A DNA stretch of 64,000 bases, from positions 18,455,921 to 18,519,920 of the forward strand of contig NC_068369.1 in NCBI RefSeq assembly GCF_020536995.1, in the 5' to 3' direction. The translations under genes and the position numbers were made by a program. The notes beneath the pieces are model-generated. The model was not told the origin of the DNA. It made no database searches and was given only the letters and a program-made list of their open reading frames with translations. Shown here piece by piece: positions 12,801-23,800 of the stretch. Every line of letters begins with the position of its first letter. Within the stretch, counting starts at the first letter, position 1. This DNA is from Dreissena polymorpha. Lineage: Eukaryota; Mollusca; Bivalvia; Myida; Dreissenidae.

Positions 12801-13613
12801 GAAAGTCCTTCGGTTCTGCTTTAAATGCGACGAAAACAATGTATAGGCACTTAGCTTTTTAAGATCGCCATCTGTGATATCCCACCGCATTGCTGTGTGA
12901 GTAACTGTTGCCTCATCGGTTTTAGGGTTCATTCTGTCCGACTTTGATGCATTTTTATTGGTCCTTGTAGGTTTTGCTGGAATTGCGATACTAACTGGTC
13001 CAGTAAAGGGACTTCTCGCATTGGCAATTTCATGTCCACTTGCATAGTCTTGATGAAATTTTCTGGTCAAATCAGGATTAAAATCGATCGTGGCTGACAT
13101 GTCTCCTTTGATGCTGTCAGTGACCGGTTTAATGTTTTGTATGGGACTTAAATTTGTTGAAAAGTCGTCTTTTTCGTTGTTTTTGGTTGTTGAAAGCTTA
13201 TTTTTATTGTATGGTCGCCTTTTAGAAGTACTCGAGTTTGAAGCAACGGAATTTGCTGGATTTTCTTGTAATCTTTGTTCCCGTTTTCCATTGACACCAC
13301 ATGCAATACCATCTTCAAACAAACGATGACTCTTTTCACCTATAGAGGATAACATTTCCCAACCTAATTCATTCATTGCAGTCTGCTTTGCATCAGTTAT
13401 TTCCGGGCTTAAACGCGCCTGCCCTAGCTGTCTCACATCACCATCCCTATCACGCACCATGTGATCGACCACATTCCGGCTTTCACCGAAGTCTTTTTCA
13501 TTGTTGTCATATGCATCGCTGTCGTCATCGTCGTCATCATCGCTATCGTCGTCTAAAATATTGTTTTTGAAGTTGCTGAGCGAGAATGCCGATGAATGTT
13601 GGTTGTTGTCCAT
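7688..13613 (-). CDS. OTU-Mab-21 fusion protein, gene B
   Basis: Seven minus-strand exons join in phase: 13613-12743, 12449-12210, 11765-11542, 11213-11110, 10767-10676, 10135-10046 and 9806-7688. All have GT donors and AG acceptors. Exon 1 is acidic (DDDSDDDDDDDSD). Exon 2 carries CMQC plus NGKC. Exons 3-6 form an OTU protease domain: nucleophile motif NDGNCLF (Cys codon 11652-11650), then ETWEEYLMRM and GEWGDHMIL, then IAEVLHMRVIIYGG, then the catalytic-His segment ESHYVSL (His codon 10088-10086). Exon 7 is a Mab-21/cGAS-like domain with a long C-terminal tail. The total is about 1,245 codons. OTU enzymes cleave ubiquitin; Mab-21 proteins share the nucleotidyltransferase fold of cGAS-like receptors. 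A joint role in innate sensing or ubiquitin editing is inference. The start could also be the in-frame ATG at 13622. Two one-base frame changes in exon 7 (about 8605-8630 and about 8320-8330) mean either a decaying allele or assembly error. Confidence 0.82.
10555..10712 (-). repeat. Four-copy minisatellite spanning exon 5 end and its splice donor (gene B)
   Basis: Four copies of a 35-41 bp unit lie head to tail. On the minus strand each unit reads CATATCACACCAAAG, then a few bases, then GCTCGTGTAAGT, which is the last codons of OTU exon 5 plus its GTAAGT donor. Donor hexamers lie at 10675-10670, 10640-10635, 10600-10595 and 10562-10557. Only the first keeps exon 6 in phase with the shortest exon; using the third would add 75 nt and also keep phase. 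Confidence 0.88.
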
Positions 13614-13671
13614 TGCTATCATGTGGGAAACAAAAAATATTGCATAAGTATAAATAATACGAAGAAAGAAT

Positions 13672-13812
13672 GTCGCTGTGGTGTAATGGATAAGGTATCT
13701 GCCTAGCGACCGGGTGGTCATGGGTTCGATCCGCACTGTGGGAGCGTTCTTAAGATCTCCCCCAAAAGACACCTAGTACTGGTTCTAGGCCCAGGAAACG
13801 GACTCGAGAGCG
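13672..13812 (+). mobile_element. tRNA-derived SINE just upstream of gene B
   Basis: The first 74 bp resemble a tRNA: an A box in GTGGTGTAATGGATAAGG and a B box GGGTTCGATCC. A non-tRNA body follows with GTACTGGTTCTAGGCCCAG and GAAACGGACTCGAG, which I recall as typical of mollusc SINE tails. The element lies about 60 bp upstream of the gene B start codon, on the opposite strand. A family name is not assigned. It is not a functional tRNA gene because the acceptor stem ends do not pair well. Confidence 0.72.
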
Positions 13813-15836
13813 TTTCAAATATGCAATTCAATCGACCTAAAACAAATAATTTTAAACTAAGTATAAAATGTGAAAAATAGAAACTACAGTCATGCAATAT
13901 CCAGAATTCTGAACGAGTATTGAAATAGGCCAATTGAAACTGTAAAAACATTTTCAATATCGAAAGTATTGTAATTAAACATACGTTAGTTGATAATGTA
14001 TGACAACTATACAGTTGGCCATGCAATAAAGAACGCCACACGCAACAGAACAACAAGTCATTAAAGATTGCATCGATGCATATTTTTTTTAAACGACGCT
14101 GTTCTAACCTTTATAACGCGAGCATATGCGACCCTAATTATTTTTTAAACATATAAAACATTGATGAATACAAGAATAAAAGCTACGAACAAGTAGTATC
14201 AAAACATCAAAGAAATTATAGTGATTTACAATTTCAAATAATTTTCTGCTGTACAGTCGAAACTTTTTTCATGTACGAAAGACATTGCACTGTTAGAATA
14301 AAATCCCTACTTATCAATAAGACGTCAATACACATGTTCGTTTGCCAACAATATAACTTGACATGTCGGTATCGGTGTAAGCAAGCAAAGACCTATAGAT
14401 AACGTCGGGGACACGGAACGCGGACCCGGAGCGCGGACACGGATGCATGGAAAGTCGGCCTAATTAGGCTAAAGAACATTAATCATGTCAATCCTGCCCG
14501 ACTTACATGTAAACTGTAGTCATTATAACGATCACCTGATTTCAGGTGTGTTCTACTTTCGATATTAAACATTATTTAGGTCATGTAATTATGTTTTATT
14601 TAATTCAACAATTGTGAAAGGTATGGTTCTGCCATATTATCAGCACGGTTGCAAGCATAACATATAAAGGGTGCATTCAATAGTGCACATGTGTACGTCG
14701 TACGGATTTATTATAATAAACGGATGCTCATACATGTACATCGAAAACGAAAGTAAATCAATAATAAGCAAAACACAACAGATCAAGATTAAAACACCGT
14801 CTATAAGATTATCAAAACAACATTTTTTAAAGGAACATTTACCTCATCTGCTACTGCGTGTTACAGCGGAGAATCCAAGTCAGGATTATGTCTCTTTAAA
14901 AAAGGAATTTGTTTAAAGAAAATAGGACAATCGACGAAATGTCAGGTTTTCCCCCAGGGTTTTTCCAATCAAGTTCGACAAATTCTGATTGTCCTGTTTG
15001 ACATTATTATGTGTGATAATAACGAACTAAAGTCCGTTACAGTTAATTAATATCACTGGCGATTGTTTTGTTTTATACAGAAACGTTAATAGTAAAACGA
15101 ACATTTGGTAAATAATTATAGTAAGTTCAAACAACACTATTCAAAAATCAAAGCACTGAGCACAACATTATAAACAATCTCGCCCCACACCGATGTCTAG
15201 CATCGTGTATTAGTTACATTAAACATTTGCTTTACGCGTTTTTGCATCGATAATTAATGTATTATCGTATTTCAAAGGGCCCTATTCATATATTCGGATA
15301 ATTTGTGTTTTTTAAAGCCTTGCATTGTAAGATTTATACCACGGAACTGTAGAGCTAAATTATAATAATGATAAGGAAAATAATCTAAAAATTTGTCCAC
15401 AGCGCGGCTAAAACATGTATTCTCTGGGATAAAAGGGTATTTAATATATCACTCGGCAATACGGATTGTGTGTGTGTGTACGTTTTGAAGTTCATGAGGT
15501 CCTTCGGTTCCTGGTGCTGATTATGTGAGGGCCAATAGTGTGTTCCAGCACTCCTACCTAATTAATTTACAAGGCGCATAAATTTAAAGACCAATCTTTT
15601 TAATTATAGCTGATTATGTCCAGCATTTAGTTTTCACTGAAATAATTGCAATTTTGGTGTGGTCTTGTGTTGTGGGGGGAAGCCAGAGTAACTGGAGGAA
15701 ACCCCACCTGCCCTGAATTGTGACTGACAACCAAACTCTCATGCTTCAAGCAGTGAGCAGTGAACCCTAGTCGTCTAGGCTAGACGTCCGTGAGCAAACC
15801 CCTGCACTCACCTGACAGCCTTTATGGATTTTCATT
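13813..15836. other. Intergenic, nothing coding recognised
   Basis: About 2 kb upstream of gene B without a supported gene. A short GC-rich stretch with imperfect GGACACGGA repeats lies at 14405-14450 and a TG run at about 15468-15480. The block at about 15640-15800 (CCCCACCTGCCCTGAATTG) looks like a dispersed repeat fragment. Confidence 0.35.
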
Positions 15837-16104
15837 TTAACCCTTCACCACTTAGAGATCTACTAGTATACTAGTATATTATAAAAATATTTTTACACGT
15901 CTGTAGTCCCTTAGAAAGTTTAATTTAATTCAAAACATGTCTTACTAGATCCATGTTTTAAAGGTTTCAGTTCCAACTCTGAGATACTGGTGAGCAGCAA
16001 ACAGCATAAAACCTGAACAGACTGCGAGTTACTTGCAGGCTGTTCTGGTTTTATGCTGTTTGCACAACGCCATTTTCAATTTGCTTCGAGTGGGAAAGGG
16101 TAAA
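15837..16104. mobile_element. Palindromic MITE, AACCCTTTCCCACTC family (copy 1)
   Basis: The left end TTTTAACCCTTCACCACTTAG and the right end GTGGGAAAGGGTAAA are degenerate inverted repeats. The body contains the inverted pair GCAAACAGCATAAAACC / GGTTTTATGCTGTTTGC around AGACTGCGAGT. Related pieces occur at 19.5, 21.3, 45.3 and 49.9 kb. Confidence 0.75.
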
Positions 16105-16599
16105 CCAGTCATTTTAAACATGATATAAGTGATCCACATGTTGCAACAAAATTTTGTGAAAACAACAGAATTATTTTAAATAATTAAATTGTGTTTCGTA
16201 TGCAACGCTTGATATTCTAAATGATGATAAGTCATAAGAAGGTTCAAATTTTAGTATGATTCAACATCATTAGTAGCATTTAATTCCCTGATTTATTGTG
16301 TTCTTTTATTTTATAGATCTGTGACAAAATGTTGGGAAATGTGTCATTACAAGTGCTCAACACTTTAATGTAATCATTAAATTAATGTTTTTATTTGGTA
16401 ACATGACACATGAAAGGGTTAAAGCCACACAATTTCAGCTCTTTATCAGCTCTGAAGTTATTGAGCAGCAAACTTATGTTGACTTCGAACTGACTAGCCC
16501 CATATTAATTTCTATGCTTAGTTTGCATATAGACAACCTACCCACAATATCATTACACCATCTCCCAAAACTCAAGTAATTGAGAGTAAGGCATTCTTT

Positions 16600-17220
16600 T
16601 TTTAGAAACTTTGACCCTGACTTACCTTACCCACTCAAAATGCAATAAAAACAAGGTCCCCATGCAAGCTTGATTTATCATAAATTATATAATAAATTTC
16701 TTCAAGATTAGTAAATGCCAATTTAAGGTATTGACATAAAGTCACCAGTTTGTTTTTGTTCTATTTTCATTTATGGTTGCCTTGACTTTAACGTGACTTG
16801 CCCCAAATGCAATTGAAGTGATTTCTAAACTAGGTCTTCATGTGAGCTACCTGCCCACAAAATGTCAGTGCAATATCTCCATCTAAGATAAGTACTTAGG
16901 CAATGATGTTTTTTCTATTTTTAGCAAACAGTGACCTTGGACTTGACCTTGACCTGTCCCAAATACAGTATCAAGCTTGATCTCCATGTCAGTTTGCTAT
17001 ATCCAAAAATTCAATCAGATTGGTGAATGCAAACTAAAGAGATTGAGTGGAAACCATGTCTTTTCTGTTTTCTGTTTCTGTTACAGTGACCTTGACCATA
17101 CCTTGACTGTCCCTAAACGCAGTGCTACCATAGTTATTTATAAAGGTACTTACTCATACTATTTCAAGACAATATCTCCATCCAATCAGATACTGCTTGT
17201 GACAAGACCGAAAGATTGAT
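16600..17220. repeat. Degenerate tandem repeat with TGACCTTGACC motif
   Basis: About four degenerate units of roughly 160 bp. Each carries a protein-like but non-coding phrase of the kind CAATATCTCCATC, a CCCCAAATGCA-like stretch and TGACCTTGAC. Open frames here are broken and show no family resemblance. Confidence 0.5.
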
Positions 17221-17408
17221 ATATTTTTAAACCTATATCCTTATTGCTTTTATAATTTATACTTTACATGACTCGATTAATTAAATTAATTAAGGGCTGA
17301 ATATGAAAATCACTATTAACATTTTGTATCACGTAATATTGCCCTACTCTATGGAAATGTTTAATGTCATCATAGATTATATGATTTATTATTTATCAAA
17401 TGTTTAAA

Positions 17409-17489
17409 ATAAAAGTAACCATTGTGTATGAGTTACAAAGGCCCTCTAAAGTATCATTGTGTATGAGTTACAAAGGCCCTCTATAGTAT
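17409..17489. repeat. Two-copy direct repeat of about 41 bp
   Basis: ATTGTGTATGAGTTACAAAG followed by GCCCTCTA occurs twice in tandem. Nothing else is visible. Confidence 0.75.
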
Positions 17490-17794
17490 ATCAATTCTTA
17501 ATGTCATCATGGATTATATTATATTTTAATATATATAATTGTCTGCATACCAAATAATACAAATTAAAAGAGCTACAACTGGTAAATAGGCGCCTAATTA
17601 TTCCATGTATACAACTTCCTGGGATTTAAATACCGGTACACAAGGGCATAGCAGTGACTAGACCAATGTCTATTTTATTTTGCATTAAACTCATTAATTA
17701 AAAACGCATGAAAAAATACACATAAAATGTCATTTTTGAAAATAAGTTTAATAACTAATAAGTATTTACCAGTATTTTGACAATAATATATTAA

Positions 17795-18983
17795 ACTAGA
17801 AATGGCGCGGCAGAGGCCGACGCGTATCCCCACGCCGAATGTTTGACCTAGGTGTGCCCCAGGGTTGGTAATGGGGCCATGCATAGCTGAGATTGACCGT
17901 ATTGTCATAAGAGAAGTTCATCATCAATTAGAAGTGAATTGGTGTAGAAATGAAGAAGTTATAGTAAAAGGCAATTTTGGGTGGGTGTGACATATGTGGG
18001 CAGGGCGCCCCAGGGTTGGTAATTGTGCCATGCATAGTTGAGATTGACCGTATTGTCATAAGAGAGGTTCAGTATCAATTTGAAGTGAATCGGTGTAGAA
18101 ATGAAGAAATTATAGTAAAAGGCAATTTTGGGTGGGTGTAGTCTATGTGGGCGGGGCGCCCCAGGGTTGGTAATGGGGCCATGCATAGTTGAGATTGACT
18201 GTATTGTCATAAGAGAAGTTTAATATCAATTTGAAGTGAATCGGTGTAGAAATGAAGAAATTATAGTAAAGGCAATTTTGGGTGGGTGTGGTCTATGTGG
18301 GCGGGGCCCCAGGGTTGGTTATGGGGCCATGCATAGTTGAGATTGACCCTAATGTCATAAGAGAAGTTCAGTATCAATTTGAAGTGAATCCGTGTAGAAA
18401 TGAAAAAATTATAGTAAATGGAATTTTTTGGTGGGTGTGGCCTATGTGGGCGGGCGCCCCAGGGTTGGGATTGGGGCCATGCATAGTTGAGATTGACCCT
18501 AATGTCATAACAAAAGTTCAGTATCAATTTGAAGTGAATCCGTGTAGAAATGAAAAAATTATAGTAAATGGAAATTTTTGGTGGGTGTGGCCTATGTGGG
18601 CGGGGCGCCCCAGGGTTGGGAATGGGGCCATGCATGGTTGAGATTGACCGTATTGTCATAGGTGAGGTCCAGTATCAATTTGAAGTGAATCGGTGTAGAA
18701 ATAAAGAAGTAAATGTAAAATAACCTAAAAAAATGAGTGATAATTTCTGACGCGGCCCCACCCCAACCCCTATAACTTTTGACCCAGGGGTCAGATCAAA
18801 ATTCCAAATAGTGCAGGGTCGCACATATGCTCATAGCTACCATGTGTGTAAATTTCAAGGTTCTAGTGCTTTTAGTGTAGGAGGAGATAGTGGCCAGGAC
18901 GGACGGACAGACGGACGGACGGACGGACGGCGGAGATCACCACAATATCCCCACCTTTTTTTCAAAAAGCGTGGGGATAATAA
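17795..18983 (+). mobile_element. GCGTGGGGATA element with internal 150-bp tandem units (copy 1)
   Basis: The left end is ACTAGAAATGGCGCGGCAGA followed by GTATCCCCACGC. The right end is a hairpin of CCCCACC, a poly-T run and AAAGCGTGGGGATAATAA, so the two ends share an inverted GCGTGGGGATA. About six 150-bp units fill the left two-thirds, each with a CCCCAGGGTTGG and GCCATGCATAG phrase. A right module has GACGG microsatellite repeats. The minus- and plus-strand open frames across the units are satellite artefacts. No transposase is present, so the superfamily is not assigned. Confidence 0.82.
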
Positions 18984-19504
18984 ATTAAAATTAAGGTTTC
19001 AAAACCAAGATATTGTGGAACAGAGGAAAGCATTGTGAAACGCATGCTATCCCGTTTGAAAAATATCAACTGAAATAATACACAACATGTATAACAGTCT
19101 TTACAGAATCTGTACACACTGTTCTAGCTTTAAATAGCACTAAATCCTATTTTAACAGATGCACAGGAACATAAACACTGCAGTTCTAGACTAAAGAGTC
19201 CATGTTGGTCCAAATTAATTTTCATGCAGCGGACTTGAATTGTTTTGTCAAAAACCACTTTCAAGTTGAACACTATTATAAGTGCTGTTTCATGATAAAA
19301 CAGTTTTATTGACTTTAACATCCCATGTATTGAACCTGAAAAGAGAAACAAAGACATATGAGTTTTAAGCAGTTAAAAATAATATTGTCACCAATGTGTA
19401 TATTTTCAATAAATAATGTAAAAGTAAAAATAACTTAAGATTCATAGCTACATGAAGCGCATAAACCATGCTGTAAAAGACAATGGTTATATTTATAACA
19501 ATTA

Positions 19505-19595
19505 AACCTAACAAACTGCAAGTTACTCTGGTTGTTCTGGTTTTATGCTGGTTGCAAGCCATTTTCACTTTGCTTCTTTTGGGGGAAAGGGTTAA
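19505..19595. mobile_element. Fragment of the AACCCTTTCCCACTC MITE family
   Basis: The CTGCAAGTTACTC and GGTTTTATGCTGGTTGCAAG blocks and the terminal GGGAAAGGGTTAA match the right half of the copies at 15.8 and 45.3 kb. The left half is missing. Confidence 0.65.
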
Positions 19596-19659
19596 TATTG
19601 ACCATAACACAATTTACCAATAAGAGGCATATCTCTGTGAAATTGCAGCTAAGTGATTG

Positions 19660-19871
19660 AATTCACAGGTGTTGGGCGCATGGCCAATTCACTGAAACAC
19701 TATCAATATGTCATAAAACAACATTTTTTATCACTTTGACAAAAAAAATAATTGATATAATAAATTATAATATAAATGAACATATATCAGAAAAAAATGT
19801 GTCAAAATGTTGTTTTATGACATATTGATAGTGTTTCAGTAAATTGGCCATGCGCCCAACACCTGTGATTA
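19660..19871. mobile_element. Near-perfect palindromic MITE, about 212 bp
   Basis: The left arm TCACAGGTGTTGGGCGCATG continues through CCAATTCACTGAAACACTAT to ATAAAACAACATTTTT. The right arm is its inverted complement and ends in CAACACCTGTGA. The arms are about 75 bp with few mismatches, separated by an AT-rich loop. No coding sequence is present. Confidence 0.88.
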
Positions 19872-19884
19872 AATAAGGACAGTT

Positions 19885-20470
19885 GCCTCACACAATGACT
19901 CCATGTGTGAAGTTTCAATTGAATGCCTGTAGTGGGAACAGAAATAGGGAGAAGTTGCATGAACACCTTGGTAAAAGTTCTTGGTTAAAAAAAGGAACAT
20001 ACCCCGGAAATTGTAATAAATTGCAAGTTCGAGTTATGAAACTTGCAAAGTGAGATAAAACGATGCACTTAAAACATAAATGTGAAGATTCAACTGAATC
20101 CCTGTAGAAGAAACAGTAATATGGAGCCATTGCATGTTAATCTGTACAAAAAGAGACATAATTCTGCTAAATTGCAGATCACAGTTATGGAACTTGGTAA
20201 TTGTTCTCAAAAATGCTCCAAAACACAGCTGTGTGGTTTCAATTGAATACTTGTAATAGAAGCAATGAAATGAAGATATTGCAAGTTTACCTTAACAAAT
20301 TTTCAAGAATAATAAAAGGCATAATTCTGTTAAATTACACGGCAGAGTTATGGAACTTTGTAGGTGACCTGAAAAATGACCCCAAACACATGCCTTTAGT
20401 TTAAATTCAATACTTGTAGCTGAAACAGTGCTATGGAGATTCTGCACTTTCACCCTAGGGACAGCATTTG
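19885..20470. repeat. Degenerate tandem repeat, about 150-bp unit
   Basis: Three to four units share TTTCAATTGAATACTTGTA, a GGAACATA/GGCATAATTC stretch and an AGAGTTATGGAACTT-like end. It lies just 3' of the ETFB gene. Confidence 0.55.
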
Positions 20471-20484
20471 CCATTGCTGATGCA

Positions 20485-20490
20485 TTTATT
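20485..20490 (-). terminator. Candidate polyadenylation signal of ETFB
   Basis: AATAAA on the minus strand, about 360 bp past the ETFB stop codon. It is the nearest canonical hexamer I can see. Use is not shown by the sequence alone. Confidence 0.35.
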
Positions 20491-20848
20491 TGGGTGAGTA
20501 TAATAGCTAGGAATATGCAGTAAATAGTACAGAGATATATGTCTAGCTAAGAAAATGTTGAACATAATAATTTTTCAAGTATTGTTGTTCACAGACCAGT
20601 TCAATATCAACAGTGTTTGAAAACAGAGTTAAAATAAGAAATGTTAATCTTTAAGAAGTAATATTATATTTCATATAAAAATATTAAATCAGGTTTAATA
20701 TGCCAACAAATAATATTATGTTAAAGCCAGGTTATGAAAATATAATATGGATATGTGACTGTTCCTTGCAAAAAAAAGATTTTTACAAAGAACTGTATGT
20801 GAGTACTCATTTTCACAGTACTAATACTAGACTCAAAAACACACAGAC

Positions 20849-23800
20849 CTAAGACTTCATAAACCCCGCCTCCTTCAGTTTGGCCACAAGTAGATCCACT
20901 GATTCCACCTTCTGCCCCGCCTCCCTGGTGGGGGGGTCTTCCACAGAGAGCACCTGATGACTAGATTTGATCTCAACACCGTAGTCTGAGGGCTTCTTGG
21001 TCGTTAATGGCTTCTTTTTAGCTTTCTACAGAGAAATAGAGATAGAAATAACCATGATGTGATACATGAAAGACAGGTCTGATGTAAAACATTTCTTTAA
21101 AAAAGTTTCAAGTTTTTATTCAAATCTGAATAATAGAATTACAAATACCTTTTTGTTATTTTCTGTGTATGAATAGGGATATTACACACAATATTAAGGT
21201 GAATTATATCCAACATGGTGTGTGTAATACGTGCCCAGACTAATAACTTCATAAAGGGGAAAGAAATTCAAACTCCACAAAATTATTTAGTACAGTTAAG
21301 TACTTAACCCTTTGCCACTTAGATATGTATTTTCACACATGTGCAGTCCCTTAGAATGTTATATTTAATTTAAGACCTTTCTTACTAGATACAAGTTTTT
21401 AAGGCTTTATTTCCAAACCTTAGATATTGATGAGCACTGAACAGCATAAAACTTGAACAGACTGCGAGTGAGAAAGGTTTAATGTAATCACAGCTAAAGA
21501 AGCCATTTTCCTACCATGATATTAGGCAGGGTTGCATATCGTGGCTCGTTTAGTCTGAGGTCAGTGGTGATCACGGCAGGCAGTTTTATGTTGATGGTCT
21601 CAAGTCCTCCATCCACCTCTCTTGTCACATCCAGGCTGCCGTCCTTCTTCACAACTTTAGAGGCAAACGTGCCCTGAAACATGCAACAGTGTGGGAAACG
21701 ATAAGTTTTGGGAAAACAGGACTTAATGCATATGGATATACAGTCAGCAGAGGCTAATCCTAGACAACACTTACCACTTTTATGGAATTATTCATTTGAA
21801 GGAAGTCTTGTCTAAATGAAATCCAGTTTAGTCCGAAAGTGCTGTCCCTGATTAGCCTGTATGGGCTGCACAGGCTGATCTGGGAAGACACTTTATGCAC
21901 ATGCATTAAGCCCTATTTTCCCAGAACCTGGCTCATTTAAACACCGTGACACATGAGCTGCCCCAGCAGCAAATAACAGGAATGAAACCTTACAACATTG
22001 TAATTATGGATTATAAAACATGAGGCAACAAAACGTAAAGGAATGATGAATGTGCTTGGTTACAATTAAAACACAACAAATTCAATAATAAAATCATACC
22101 TTTTTTATTTTGTTAATGTTATAAAAAAATCAGAAATTTCTGTTGTGATGGGCTATTTTGGTTCCTATTGATGGTTACCCAACAAGAATCAATTTAAGAC
22201 TATTAATGTATCCCTAGGACATACATGACCAATCTTACAAGCCATGTCTGTTATTACACATTAGAACAGTGAAGTCAGAAGCTCTTATGAATGATACACT
22301 TCTATGGCTGCCATTTTGGAAGTCCTAGAGCTTCCATGGTCGCCCTTTCAGAAGTCCTAGAGCTTCCATGGCTTTCATTTTCGAAGTCCTACAACTTCTG
22401 TGGCTGCCATTTCTGAAGTCCTAAAACTTTTGTGGCTGCCATTTTGGAGGTGCTACAACATTTTGGAAGTTCTAGAACCTCCATGACTGCCATTTTGGAA
22501 TTTCTTCAATTCCTTGTGGAAGCCATTTAGGTAGTCCTATAACTTCTTGGAAGTCCCATGACCAAAAACTTGGAGTAAATGACTCCCAAACTGCCATCTA
22601 CGTACACAGTGCCACACACATATCCGCTCTACCAACCTGAGGCCAGTCAAGTATAGCAGCCAGCATCTGTCCAGTCTGGTTACAGTCATCATCTATCGCC
22701 TGAACAAACACATGGGGGGACATGTTATACTATAAGCTGACCATATTTATTCTCTGAAGCAGTATTCACAAAACATTATAAATAGTTTTTAAACTTTTTC
22801 AATTACAATTTAAGAGAAATTGCGAATACTGCCCATTGCATTAAATATCAAATTATAACCCACATCATCTGTATTCAACAAACTAACTTATGTCCAGGTA
22901 TTGCGAAGTGCTTACTATTATGGTGTCAATATCTGTATCTACCCGTAATTAAGTTTTCTGACAGGTTTTCATCCATAATTAATTCTCTTAATTTTTTTAC
23001 AGTATATTTTAAAGTGCTATTCTACAAAATTCGGCCTTGTTTTCACTTATCTTGTGACACATTCATCATGTTTTTTTACAACCCGTTTAAGGTGATTAAA
23101 CCTGGCAGATGAATGCCTGAGGGCAATGGACCATTACATTTGCGTAATTGGGTAAAAAAACATGCTACTGGTGGACAACAATGGATTCACTCAACAGCAT
23201 TTGAAACAGTTTCGTCCTATTAATTAAGGAAGCAGAATGTTTTATGTTTTTACGTTTTTGTTCAATTTATCATGCAAAAGTTAGCAAAGCTGTGAAGTTA
23301 TATTTTTTCAAGCAGAAAAAGAAGAGTAAATCACAATAAAATAATTTAACATTGATTCATTGTTTTATTTCAATATAATTTTAATTTTCGGACGCCTCAA
23401 TTTTTGTCTCTTAATTTTCAGACACCTGAAATTTTCTAATATTTCTCATATCTAATTTTTTCGGACACGAAAGAAATTAATTATTTTTAAGTGTCTGAAA
23501 ACTTAGAGTAATTACGGTTATAATTTTAATATATTTTGAGTACTGTAAGACAAACATAACAAAAAGTTTCTTTTAATGTTTTTTTTATATCGTCAACAGG
23601 CATGTGAATATGAATAAACAATTAATTCATTAAATTATGTAGTTTTACTATAAAAACATCTTTGGCAAATGTCCTGTTGATTGAATTCACACACACACAA
23701 AAACAAGAGGGCCTGAAAGGCCCAAAGTCGCTCACCTGAGATTCAAAGGAACTGACCTGTTCTGTGAAGCCCAAGATGTCATTAGAACAAAATGTTCTTA

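Noticed and set aside
13672-13745. Functional tRNA gene
   Set aside because: It is the head of a SINE with a conserved non-tRNA body; the acceptor stem is not intact.
18261-18659. Frames in the 150-bp unit arrays (also 43004-43854)
   Set aside because: The same peptides occur on both strands and in both inverted copies; they follow the repeat, not a gene.
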